From: Hadesarchaea archaeon
Lineage (GTDB): Archaea > Hadarchaeota > Hadarchaeia > Hadarchaeales > Hadarchaeaceae
Assembly: GCA_030601675.1 (NCBI GenBank)
Contig: JAUWBN010000006.1
Coordinates: 1-47,684, forward strand
Direction: 5' to 3'
Length of the DNA: 47,684 bases
Translations under genes and position numbers: made by a program
The notes under the pieces: model-generated
Told to the model about the DNA's origin: nothing
What the model saw: only the letters and a program-made list of their open reading frames with translations
Database searches by the model: none
Shown here: positions 30,001 to 36,918 of the stretch, in pieces
Layout: every line of letters begins with the position of its first letter
Position numbering within the stretch: the first letter of the stretch is position 1

Positions 30001-30536
30001 CGTGGGGCCTTGAACAGCTTTATTGTGAAGTAGATGGTCCATATTCCCAAGAGTAGCTGGATCGGCTCCCGGTCGAATGCTCCGACCTTGTGCCAATAGA
30101 TGCTCGAGGTTAGGGTAGCTGCGAAAAATGCTGCAGCACAACCACCGAGGTTTCCCCCAAGTTCCCTGCCGGTCAGGAAAATTGGGATGATCGAGAGGGC
30201 AAAAAGCAGTGGAGCCCAATAGCGAACCACATCCATCAGAGTTACGCTTGGGTTAATGGCGTGGACGCCCCCGTAGAGCATTACCGTTATCAGCGGTTGG
30301 GCTTGCTCCGTAAGGCCAACAGATGCTGCGTAAGGGGCGCGAGAGAGACGGTTATTTTCTACCATGCCGCGGGTTTCATCTATATCCACGGCGATGTCGT
30401 AGAACCATCCGCTGTCCGAGGTAGTCAGCGTGTCGTACTTTTCGCCCGGGATCAGAAGCACTGAAGTCGTAAAAGCCATCAGGGCAAGCAGGTAACCGAC
30501 GAGCAGCCATCGTCTGTAATTCAACCGTGCACCCAC
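27024..30536 (-). CDS. STT3/AglB-like oligosaccharyltransferase with four C-terminal Ig/FN3-like repeats
   Basis: GT-C N-terminus (TSDSGWFYDIAVDIDETR), HKVGAFDREPIQLLLGIW, TPENSVVAIEWSFGHLMTGVARRASVVDGSGG (WWDYG-like region). Start possibly GTG 30536 instead of TTG 30554 because of TATA position. Confidence 0.82.
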   Translation of the reverse strand: MGARLNYRRWLLVGYLLALMAFTTSVLLIPGEKYDTLTTSDSGWFYDIAVDIDETRGMVENNRLSRAPYAASVGLTEQAQPLITVMLYGGVHAINPSVTLMDVVRYWAPLLFALSIIPIFLTGRELGGNLGGCAAAFFAATLTSSIYWHKVGAFDREPIQLLLGIWTIYFTIKLFKAPRSEMPKFALLAGLVYGLFGLAWSGALYIAPIVIGLLLLVLLSERLTWLPVILAGVFLLFTGFIGAIFKGGGTPGSVMNLVYILIGGLILAALIELFLHRASISSLFMRILTGVRTNIPLIVNVLGMLAVMTLALCILGGQSPMMWVSFGRSLLGGVGIGGVGEGISFGRVAGEEAAPNSWGDTVYRMYGGDPNTSLSQQGNAAVLTVLVFLLAVLALVMLCWRKKRWGLLSLSWLIVIAAMVWPGAGLAQVRFERMWWPFVPVLAGVGAAVLVSLVWRLSFEQFGEWLKHFLHDSVVIAFCVCIVATTFIFNARAVAGRTTPPTEWHGYGLDEGFMDSFAWLRENTPENSVVAIEWSFGHLMTGVARRASVVDGSGGDRGEIGIWENEDRPYYPPDYVYYVEDSTGIFLKSHWTINGRRTDVQYLPTLTDDNELAFYFKTYRDNYRVRIDYVIFHRYLYNTAIWATRRGGVQNSTTSGSIQDGKILYTFSDENVFFDPQSWEAYVARDDETLHLAGWVRAFFNQGGYITRILDYSLRPDPAIPQVLWILVPDWVEAPTWDQTHAQLTAPTEHGLPILMRVFEGRGTIPDFIGVAYTSSNGLVKVVKVYHEPSLTSPTDNTATSDNTPTFVWSGAVDAVKYELWVDNDADFTSPEIRENISTVTHTIPDENALVDDTYSWRVMAFRADNTELGWSPTWTFVVDTQVPGSPQLREPENNFELDTLQTTFAWTEPEPNVTYGTQIDDEVSFSPPYVHDNSDIKENSYTYLFSHNGTYYWRVQAFDRTGNASGWSDNYKLIIRAPPRAPTPSAPADGTITNDNTPTFGWAEGNADNYRLLVDNDADFLSPEENVRLGIIDSYVVADENALRDDNYSWKVIAIVGGSQDSSSVWTFVVDTTLPTAATLHAPENGTTTSNNTPTFEWTVGAGAAEHRLLVDNSSDFSSPEINVTLAAPENTYTPTTGLADDNYSWKVIAIDKAGNENESSVWTFTVQT
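27027..28175 (-). repeat. Four tandem Ig/FN3-like domain repeats in the AglB-like protein
   Basis: Repeated (S/T)DNTPTFxWxxxxxxxxYRLLVDNDADFxSPE...DDNYSWKVIAI...VWTFVVDT. Confidence 0.8.
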
Positions 30537-30555
30537 TAAACTGAGGTCAGCCAAC

Positions 30556-30566
30556 TTTAAAAATCA
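30556..30566 (-). promoter_or_regulatory. TATA-like box upstream of the AglB-like gene
   Basis: Minus strand gatttttaaag; about 26 nt upstream of GTG 30536, consistent with a leaderless transcript. Confidence 0.4.
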
Positions 30567-30578
30567 TCGTTGGCGTTG

Positions 30579-30845
30579 TTACTCTTCTTTCTCGGTCTCG
30601 GGTTTGCTCTCTACCACGCTCGGCGCTGGAGCAGGCACCGGGGAGATTTCTTTGGTGCTAGCCATGATCCAACCCAGCCAGAAGCCCAAGCCAGCGAGGA
30701 TGAGCACCCCCGCAGTAATAGGCAGCGCAAATGCTAGCGTTCCCGGCCCCCAAGTGCCCCGTATATAGCCAAAGAAAATGTGAGCAACCGCTATCACTAC
30801 ACACACTACGCAGAGCAACGCTCCGATCATCCTTGAAGTCCCCAT
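30579..30845 (-). CDS. Small two-TM membrane protein (hypothetical)
   Basis: 88 aa, two TM helices, Pro/Glu-rich cytoplasmic-type tail; immediately upstream of the AglB-like gene. Confidence 0.55.
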   Translation of the reverse strand: MGTSRMIGALLCVVCVVIAVAHIFFGYIRGTWGPGTLAFALPITAGVLILAGLGFWLGWIMASTKEISPVPAPAPSVVESKPETEKEE

Positions 30846-30962
30846 TATATCACCTTTAAAGCTAAGAATTGATGGAACAGCCCTTTTTAAATATCTTTCG
30901 CCGCACGAGAGTTTGAGTTCAGATTAGCAACCGTCATAAGTTCGGGCGACAAAACTCTACAT

Positions 30963-31039
30963 GGGCCCGTGGCGCAGTTGGATAGCGCGGCAGCCTCCTA
31001 AGCTGTAGGTCGCGGGTTCAAATCCCGCCGGGCCCGCCA
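30963..31039 (+). tRNA. tRNA-Arg (CCT), CCA encoded
   Basis: Acceptor GGGCCCG/CGGGCCC, anticodon arm GCAGC-CTCCTAA-GCTGT, T-arm GGTTCAAATCC. Confidence 0.93.
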
Positions 31040-31076
31040 GAAACTTTTTACAAACGCGCGAGCACGATTAAATAGT

Positions 31077-31154
31077 GCCCCTGTGGTGTAGACCGGTCAA
31101 TCATGCGAGCCTCTCGAGCTCGCGACTCGGGTTCAAATCCCGGCGGGGGCACCA
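31077..31154 (+). tRNA. tRNA-Glu (CTC), CCA encoded
   Basis: Acceptor GCCCCTG/CGGGGGC, anticodon arm CGAGC-CTCTCGA-GCTCG, T-loop TTCAAAT. Confidence 0.9.
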
Positions 31155-31163
31155 TGTGGTCAC

Positions 31164-31262
31164 ATGTCGTGGAAAGTGGAAGAGGAGTTGGAGAAAAAAT
31201 TGCAAAAAAAGCGCAAGAAGTACCGTGCGGTCTATCGCAGGGCCCACAAAAAAAGCCGCTAG
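31164..31262 (+). CDS. Putative 32-aa highly basic microprotein between tRNA-Glu and tRNA-Leu
   Basis: ATG..TAG translates MSWKVEEELEKKLQKKRKKYRAVYRRAHKKSR; not in the ORF track (below size cutoff). Confidence 0.4.
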   Translation: MSWKVEEELEKKLQKKRKKYRAVYRRAHKKSR

Positions 31263-31293
31263 TTTTATTGCCTCGTCCAAAGAAGTTTTTCTT

Positions 31294-31383
31294 GCGGGGG
31301 TGCCCGAGCCTGGTCTAAGGGGCAGGACTTAAGATCCTGTGGCCGTAGGGCCTTCGCAGGTCCGAATCCTGCCCCCCGCACCA
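31294..31383 (+). tRNA. tRNA-Leu (TAA), long variable arm, CCA encoded
   Basis: Acceptor GCGGGGG/CCCCCGC, anticodon arm CAGGA-CTTAAGA-TCCTG, type II variable arm. Confidence 0.93.
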
Positions 31384-31397
31384 CAGTCGGTGAACCA

Positions 31398-32030
31398 ATG
31401 GTCAAAATCCTGGAAATCGACAGCCGATCCCCTCGCATCGACGCGATCGCTGAAGCTGCGGCCACGATAAGGGCTGGCGGCCTAGTGGTGTACCCAACCG
31501 AGACTGTTTACGGCCTGGGGGCTGACGCCTGCTCGGACGAAGCTGTGGCAAAAATTTTTGCTGTAAAGGCAAGGCCGTTGAAAGAACCAATTCCTGTTGC
31601 GGTTAATTCATTTGAACTAGCCCATCGGATCGCCGAGTTATCACCCATCGCCGCGCTCGCTTTCAAGAAATTTTTGCCCGGACCGCTCACTTTGGTTGTT
31701 AAATCCAAACGGGGAAAAATTTCAAAACTCGTGACCGCTGGCACCGAAAATGTAGGGATAAGGGTGCCGGACCATCCGGTTGTGCTCAAGCTCATCGAGT
31801 TTGTAGGCGGCCCGATCACAGCAACTTCGGCAAATCTTTCGGGAAAGTCAGCGCCGATTGCGATAAGAGGGGCGCTCGAACAGCTGGGCGAACACGTCGA
31901 CGTGGCGCTCGACTCCGGCAAATGTAAGCTAGGTGCACCATCGACCGTTTTGGACCTCAGCTCTGGGGACCTACGAATCCTCCGGGAAGGCCCGATATCG
32001 GAAAAAGAACTCTCAAGAATTCTCAAATGA
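31398..32030 (+). CDS. Threonylcarbamoyl-AMP synthase (Sua5/YrdC)
   Basis: IRAGGLVVYPTETVYGLGADACSDEAVAKIFAVKARPLKEPIPV...TATSANLSG. Confidence 0.93.
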   Translation: MVKILEIDSRSPRIDAIAEAAATIRAGGLVVYPTETVYGLGADACSDEAVAKIFAVKARPLKEPIPVAVNSFELAHRIAELSPIAALAFKKFLPGPLTLVVKSKRGKISKLVTAGTENVGIRVPDHPVVLKLIEFVGGPITATSANLSGKSAPIAIRGALEQLGEHVDVALDSGKCKLGAPSTVLDLSSGDLRILREGPISEKELSRILK

Positions 32031-32032
32031 TG

Positions 32033-32833
32033 TTACCTTCGTTTTGACTGCCTCGCAATCGAAGCCGCGAAGATCCCTGCCCCAAAACCGTTGTCTATAT
32101 TGACGACCGCGATCTTGGGGGAGCAGGTCTGGAGCATCGTCATGAGAGCCCCCGCGCCCTTCAGCCCCACCCCATACCCGATCGAGGTCGGCACTCCGAC
32201 GACGGGCACGTCAATTAAACTCGAGACGAGAGAAGGTAAAGTCCCCTCCATCCCCGCGACGACCACGATAGCCGTCACCCCCTGCTCGACCATGCGCTTA
32301 AGAGGTTCGAACAATCGATGGATCCCAGCAACGCCAACATCATAGGCTTTCAGCACCTCACAACCCATCACCTCGGCCGCGACCACCGCCTCCTCCGCGA
32401 CCGGCACATCAGCTGTACCAGCCGCAAGTACTCCTATCTTCCCGCTCTTTGGGAAAAGATGGCCCTTCTTTTTGATGACGATGGTTCTAGCCTTGGAATT
32501 GTACTCAACCTCGAAGTCCCCCCGAAGCCTCGATTGGATCAATTTGAGGTGTTTTTCACTCACCCGGGTTACTAGAGCATAGCCGCTCGTGCTCGCGAAT
32601 GCAATCGCAGTTTTGGCAACTGTCTCGGGGCTCTTTCCTTCGGCCAGCACCACTTCTGGGATCCCGATTCGATGAACTCGCTCGATATCCAGCCTTGCTA
32701 GGTCGCCGATCCGCTTTATGTTAAAGGCTGCCAACTTTCGTTTGGCTTGCTCAACGGTGAGTTTTCCGGCCAATAACGCGTTGAGCACGCCTTCAACGCC
32801 GGTGATGAGCTCCTTTCGGCTTTTGGCCCCCAC
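32033..32833 (-). CDS. larB: LarB, nickel pincer cofactor biosynthesis (PurE-like carboxylase)
   Basis: VLAAGTADVPVAEEAVVAAEVMG...DVGVAGIHRL...VVVAGMEGTLPSLVSSLIDVPVVGVPTSIGYG. Confidence 0.9.
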   Translation of the reverse strand: MGAKSRKELITGVEGVLNALLAGKLTVEQAKRKLAAFNIKRIGDLARLDIERVHRIGIPEVVLAEGKSPETVAKTAIAFASTSGYALVTRVSEKHLKLIQSRLRGDFEVEYNSKARTIVIKKKGHLFPKSGKIGVLAAGTADVPVAEEAVVAAEVMGCEVLKAYDVGVAGIHRLFEPLKRMVEQGVTAIVVVAGMEGTLPSLVSSLIDVPVVGVPTSIGYGVGLKGAGALMTMLQTCSPKIAVVNIDNGFGAGIFAASIARQSKRR

Positions 32834-32905
32834 GAAATCACGCTTCGCTTATTTTAGGTCGCGTAGTCTTTAAATTATGATGCGGCGAGGTTCAAGGGGA
32901 CGATT

Positions 32906-33277
32906 ATGGAAATCGAGTTATTGGGAAAAAGCCTGAATGCGCCGAAATTCTTGGGGGTGCTTGAAAAAGAATTTGACTGGTTTATTTCTTACACCCTGTT
33001 GCTCGCCGAGAAGCACTTCGAGGACCCGGAAAGCAAGAGGATTTACATCGCGGTCGCCTTCATAGGTGATTACCTCTGGGATCTTCACACCCTCCGATTC
33101 GAGGAGATCATCTACGAGAAGGATCGCACGCGAAGGCGCAAGGTAGCGGTACCCCCCCGAGTCGTGGCCGAGAAGGCCATCGCCGAGCTCCGCGCAGCTT
33201 ACGAAAAAACAAAGGAGCTGCCAGCCCGGATAAAAAAACGTCTGAAGGAAGCCCAAGAGGCCCAAGCCGCAAGGTGA
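32906..33277 (+). CDS. Hypothetical protein
   Basis: 123-aa ORF, charged C-terminal helix, fits gene-dense layout. Confidence 0.55.
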   Translation: MEIELLGKSLNAPKFLGVLEKEFDWFISYTLLLAEKHFEDPESKRIYIAVAFIGDYLWDLHTLRFEEIIYEKDRTRRRKVAVPPRVVAEKAIAELRAAYEKTKELPARIKKRLKEAQEAQAAR

Positions 33278-33279
33278 TG

Positions 33280-34068
33280 CTACCTCGATAGTTCCTTCGC
33301 TCTTCTCGCGGCAGCCTTCACCGCATCTCTGAGCGCATCAGCTACTTTTCGCTCTTCTAGCACTTTGAGCCCCTCGACCGTCGTCCCTTTTGGGGTGCAC
33401 ACCATCTCTATTAACTCCTCCAGCGTCTTCCCCTCGCGCAAAATTACTTCACCCGCCCCCTTTGCGGTTTGCGCGGCGAGCTTGAGCGCTACCTCGCTTG
33501 ACAGGCCGAGCTCGACCCCAGCTTCTTGCAGAGCTTGTACGATGAAGTAAAAATATGCCGGGCCGCTCCCGCTCAGTCCCGTGACTGCATCCATCAACTT
33601 TTCATCCACTTTGAACGTCGTGCCCATACCGGCTAGGAGCTTCTCAACTAATTTCCCGTCTTCTCTCAAAGCTCTGGTGCCGAGCGAGAAGCATGATGCC
33701 ATCCCCCCGACGAGCCCACAGATGTTCGGCATTACCCTTATCACCCGCGCGCCCGTCCTAGCTTCAATAAATTTTGTCGAGACCCCTGCCGCGACCGAAA
33801 CGAACAATTTGCCATCCGAGAACTCCTTGGTCTCTTCCAGCACGGATTCAACGATGTCCGGCTTCACGGCGATGAAGATGACATCACAATGTTCCACCAA
33901 CTTTTTGTTGTCGGTTGTCGTCTCGATCCCGAACTTCCCAAGCTCCTTGAGTTTCTCATCGCTCACGTCGCTGGCTACGATCCCCTCCGCCTGAAGCGTG
34001 CCGGCGTTTAGGATACCCTTTATCAGGGAACTCCCCAAATTGCCGCACCCGATGAAACCCACCTTCAT
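33280..34068 (-). CDS. proC: Pyrroline-5-carboxylate reductase
   Basis: VGFIGCGNLGSSLIKGIL...VIRVMPNICGLVGGMAS...DAVTGLSGSGPAYFYFIVQALQEAGVELGL. Confidence 0.94.
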   Translation of the reverse strand: MKVGFIGCGNLGSSLIKGILNAGTLQAEGIVASDVSDEKLKELGKFGIETTTDNKKLVEHCDVIFIAVKPDIVESVLEETKEFSDGKLFVSVAAGVSTKFIEARTGARVIRVMPNICGLVGGMASCFSLGTRALREDGKLVEKLLAGMGTTFKVDEKLMDAVTGLSGSGPAYFYFIVQALQEAGVELGLSSEVALKLAAQTAKGAGEVILREGKTLEELIEMVCTPKGTTVEGLKVLEERKVADALRDAVKAAARRAKELSR

Positions 34069-34152
34069 ATCACTCCCGCATCCATATCGTTCAAAGATAT
34101 TAAAGTGCTAACCTCGGAAGTCTTTTAGATTTCAAGTGTCAGTTTTAATCGG

Positions 34153-34236
34153 GCCGCCGTAGCTCAGTTGGTAGAGCGCCACCTTGGTATGAGTACAAAA
34201 AGGTGGAGGTCGCGAGTTCAATCCTCGCCGGCGGCT
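34153..34236 (+). tRNA. tRNA-Thr (GGT) with predicted ~11-nt anticodon-loop intron; no encoded CCA
   Basis: Acceptor GCCGCCG/CGGCGGC, stem CCACC/GGTGG, loop TTGGTA|TGAGTACAAAA|A; discriminator T as in archaeal tRNA-Thr. Confidence 0.87.
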
Positions 34237-34291
34237 TTTTTTCCAAATTGTGTAAAAAGAAACAAACGTGCTTTAAATACTGGCACCTAGA

Positions 34292-35104
34292 ATGAAGTTC
34301 GGTGAATCCGTGCCCGTGATGTGGTTGGAAGGGTTATTAGTTTTCATAGTTTTTCTCGTCGCCATATTTCTGATGGCCGCGATAAGGATTCTGCGGGAGT
34401 ACGAGCGGGCGGTGAAATTTAGGTTGGGCAGGTTCGCAGGGATCAAGGGGCCTGGAATCTTCCTAATCAATCCGATACTCGACAGGATAAAGAAAGTCGA
34501 CCTGCGCACGATAACGCTCGACGTGCCCAAACAGAATATTATCACCAAGGATAACGTAAGCGTCAACGTCGATGCCGTTGTATACATGCGGGTGGTAAAC
34601 CCGGGCGATGCCATCATGAAGGTGGAGCACTATATCATTGCCACGAGCCTACTCGCTCAGACCACGCTGCGGGATGTGCTCGGGCAAAGGGACTTGGACG
34701 AACTGCTGACTAAACGTGATGAACTGAATGTGAGCCTCCAGAAGATCATCGATGAGGCGACCGACGCTTGGGGCATAAAGGTGAGTTCGGTGACGGTGAG
34801 GGACGTGAGCCTGCCCGATGAGATGCTTCGCGCGATAGCGAAGCAGGCGGAAGCGGAGCGGGAGCGGAGATCGAGGGTGATAATGGCCCAGGGTGAGTTC
34901 GAGGCGGCGAAGAAGATGGCCGAGGCCGCGAAGCAGTACCAAGAGAACCCGTCTGCGATAAGACTTCGGGAGCTCCAAACCCTGACCGAGATTGCCCGCG
35001 AGAAGAACATGATCGTGGTGAGCCCGACCCAGCTTGGCACCCGGCTTGGAGAAGTGCTCGGTGTAACTACAGCACTCCGGAAAAAAGGGAAGGGGAAAGA
35101 GTAG
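34292..35104 (+). CDS. Stomatin/SPFH-domain membrane protein
   Basis: ILREYERAVKFRLGRFAGIKGPGIFLINPILDRIKKVDLRTITLDVPKQNIITKDNVSVNVDAVVYMRV. Confidence 0.92.
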   Translation: MKFGESVPVMWLEGLLVFIVFLVAIFLMAAIRILREYERAVKFRLGRFAGIKGPGIFLINPILDRIKKVDLRTITLDVPKQNIITKDNVSVNVDAVVYMRVVNPGDAIMKVEHYIIATSLLAQTTLRDVLGQRDLDELLTKRDELNVSLQKIIDEATDAWGIKVSSVTVRDVSLPDEMLRAIAKQAEAERERRSRVIMAQGEFEAAKKMAEAAKQYQENPSAIRLRELQTLTEIAREKNMIVVSPTQLGTRLGEVLGVTTALRKKGKGKE

Positions 35105-36331
35105 TCATTTCTTGCCACGTTTTTCGACGATTAGCACTAAGCCCTTCACATCCTTGACCACGACCTCCTCGCCCTCTCGAATTCGTTTCTCGGAGGTCGC
35201 ACGCCAGAGTTCACCCTTCAGCCTGACCATCCCATCCGGGGCGAGGTCGGTGGTGGCGACACCAACTTGACCTATCATGGCTTCCCTACCCACAGCTATG
35301 GGTCTCTTCATAGCACGTCTCGCCAGCACGATGAAGACGGCGAAGACGGCGAGCAGACCTATCGCCACCCCCTTCGCCACGTCGCCCGCGACCTCAACCC
35401 ACGGCTCCTTGTTGATCATCATCAGCCCTAGGATGAGGGCAACTCCTCCCCCAATTCCGAAGACGCCGAAGCCAGGCGTGAAGATCTCAGCTGCGATCAA
35501 CACCACCCCCAGCAAAATCAGCGCGACCCCGACGTAGTCTATCTTAAGCACCCCCAAGCCCCAGAAGGCCAACAGCAAACAAATCACGCCAGCTATGCCG
35601 GGAACCCCTATACCCGGGGTGGTTATTTCAGCCAAGATGCCGAGCAGCCCGGCGATAAACAGGATGGCAACTATGTTTGGGTCGCTGAGCACCCTCAACA
35701 CTTTTTCGAAGACGCCCATCTCGATCTCCCTTATTTCGGCGCCGGGCCTACCGATATAGCTTAAAATTTCAGCATCGCTGTGCGCGCGCAGTTCAATGAT
35801 TTTATTGTCGAGCGCCTCCTCGGACCCCATTGCTAAATTTTGCGTCACAAATAGTTCCGCTATTTCTTTTGGACGGCCACGATTTTCGGCCACCTCCCCA
35901 ATCCATTTAGCCATAGCCGCAGTGAACTTCGGATCCTCAGGCCTGGGCTGCGCTACGCCTATCGTTGTTGCACTATCCATGGCTGCAACATGCGACGCAA
36001 GTAGGATGTATGTGCCTGCTGAATATGCCCACCTCCCCTGCGGGGTGACCCAAACTACAATCCTATTCTCCTCGACATCCATCATCTTATCAACAATTTC
36101 TTTGGTTGCAGAAAGTAGTCCGCCTGGGGTGTCGATCTTTATTATCAACCAAACGTTGTCTCGCTCGGCTCGATCGATCGATTTTTGGATGAAGTTCGAG
36201 ATGCCCGCGTCTATCGTCCCTTTCACTTTTATCGAGTAAACGAAGTCCTGCTGGGCCTCGCCAGTGTGTGTCGTCGCTAGGCAGCCGAGAATTATCAGAA
36301 AAATCGCGAGCACGAAAATTCGCTTGTTCAT
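35105..36331 (-). CDS. NfeD/ClpP-class membrane serine protease (stomatin operon partner type)
   Basis: VKGTIDAGISNFIQKSIDRA, IKIDTPGGLLSATKEIVDKM, AYSAGTYILLASHVAAMDSATTIGVAQP, C-terminal OB-fold. ATG at 36331 precedes a signal peptide; the track start at 36430 is an over-extension. Confidence 0.88.
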   Translation of the reverse strand: MNKRIFVLAIFLIILGCLATTHTGEAQQDFVYSIKVKGTIDAGISNFIQKSIDRAERDNVWLIIKIDTPGGLLSATKEIVDKMMDVEENRIVVWVTPQGRWAYSAGTYILLASHVAAMDSATTIGVAQPRPEDPKFTAAMAKWIGEVAENRGRPKEIAELFVTQNLAMGSEEALDNKIIELRAHSDAEILSYIGRPGAEIREIEMGVFEKVLRVLSDPNIVAILFIAGLLGILAEITTPGIGVPGIAGVICLLLAFWGLGVLKIDYVGVALILLGVVLIAAEIFTPGFGVFGIGGGVALILGLMMINKEPWVEVAGDVAKGVAIGLLAVFAVFIVLARRAMKRPIAVGREAMIGQVGVATTDLAPDGMVRLKGELWRATSEKRIREGEEVVVKDVKGLVLIVEKRGKK

Positions 36332-36435
36332 CGGCTCGCCGCCCGCTCGATGTTGCCCTTGTCCTGCAGCCCGGCTCGAGGAGCAAATCTTGGCGCCCTT
36401 TTTGCGGGCGCAGCCGCAGGAGAAAAACATTGTCC

Positions 36436-36525
36436 AACTTGTACATCATCGACTCGAGCACCAATAGCGTTTTTAAGCTCCCGAGCGCAGACCATAATGT
36501 CCAAGCTAGACATGAATAACTTCAT
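36436..36525 (-). pseudogene. Apparent N-terminal remnant of an NFACT/RqcH (NEMF, Tae2) gene
   Basis: MKLFMSSLDIMVCARELKNAIGARVDDVQV resembles the NFACT-N start; the following in-frame sequence (GQCFSPAAAPAKRAPRF...) is unrelated and ends at 36328. Confidence 0.4.
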
Positions 36526-36545
36526 ACCATCATCTGGTGTGTGAT

Positions 36546-36842
36546 ATGGAACTCGTGGCTAAAATTACCCTCCTATTCGCCGCGTTCGGGGCGATAGCTG
36601 GATGTGTATTCGAAGTTGCTCCCATCCCAAGCGACTTGTCAGGAGCATTCGCTGGGATTATCATTTTTTTCACCATTTTCTATGTCGCGTATAAACTGGC
36701 ACCAATAGCGCTCAAGTTCACACCCGAGGAGTTCCCGGGTGGAAGGTGGACGGGATGGACCGCGTTCAAGAGAGGATTTTCGGGGTTTTTCATCATGTGG
36801 TTGGTCCTGTGGATAATGACTCATACCATACTGGTTTCCTGA
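36546..36842 (+). CDS. Small multi-TM membrane protein (hypothetical)
   Basis: About 98 aa, three hydrophobic segments. Confidence 0.6.
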   Translation: MELVAKITLLFAAFGAIAGCVFEVAPIPSDLSGAFAGIIIFFTIFYVAYKLAPIALKFTPEEFPGGRWTGWTAFKRGFSGFFIMWLVLWIMTHTILVS

Positions 36843-36918
36843 GGAACCGTCCCGACTTTTACCCACCCCAATTGCTGTTTTTATCTCCTCGTCACATACC
36901 TTGTGAGGGGGCTGAGAG

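Noticed and set aside
31103-31318. 71-aa ORF (and the 85-aa 31075..31332 ORF) across the tRNA cluster
   Set aside because: They run through tRNA-Glu and into tRNA-Leu; the separate 32-aa frame at 31164 is the more plausible one.
36375-36415. Hairpin gcgccc-tttttgc-gggcgc as a terminator
   Set aside because: Only a 6-bp stem, in the short spacer upstream of nfeD and downstream of the NFACT-like stub; no poly-T tail on a sensible strand, so function is not supported.
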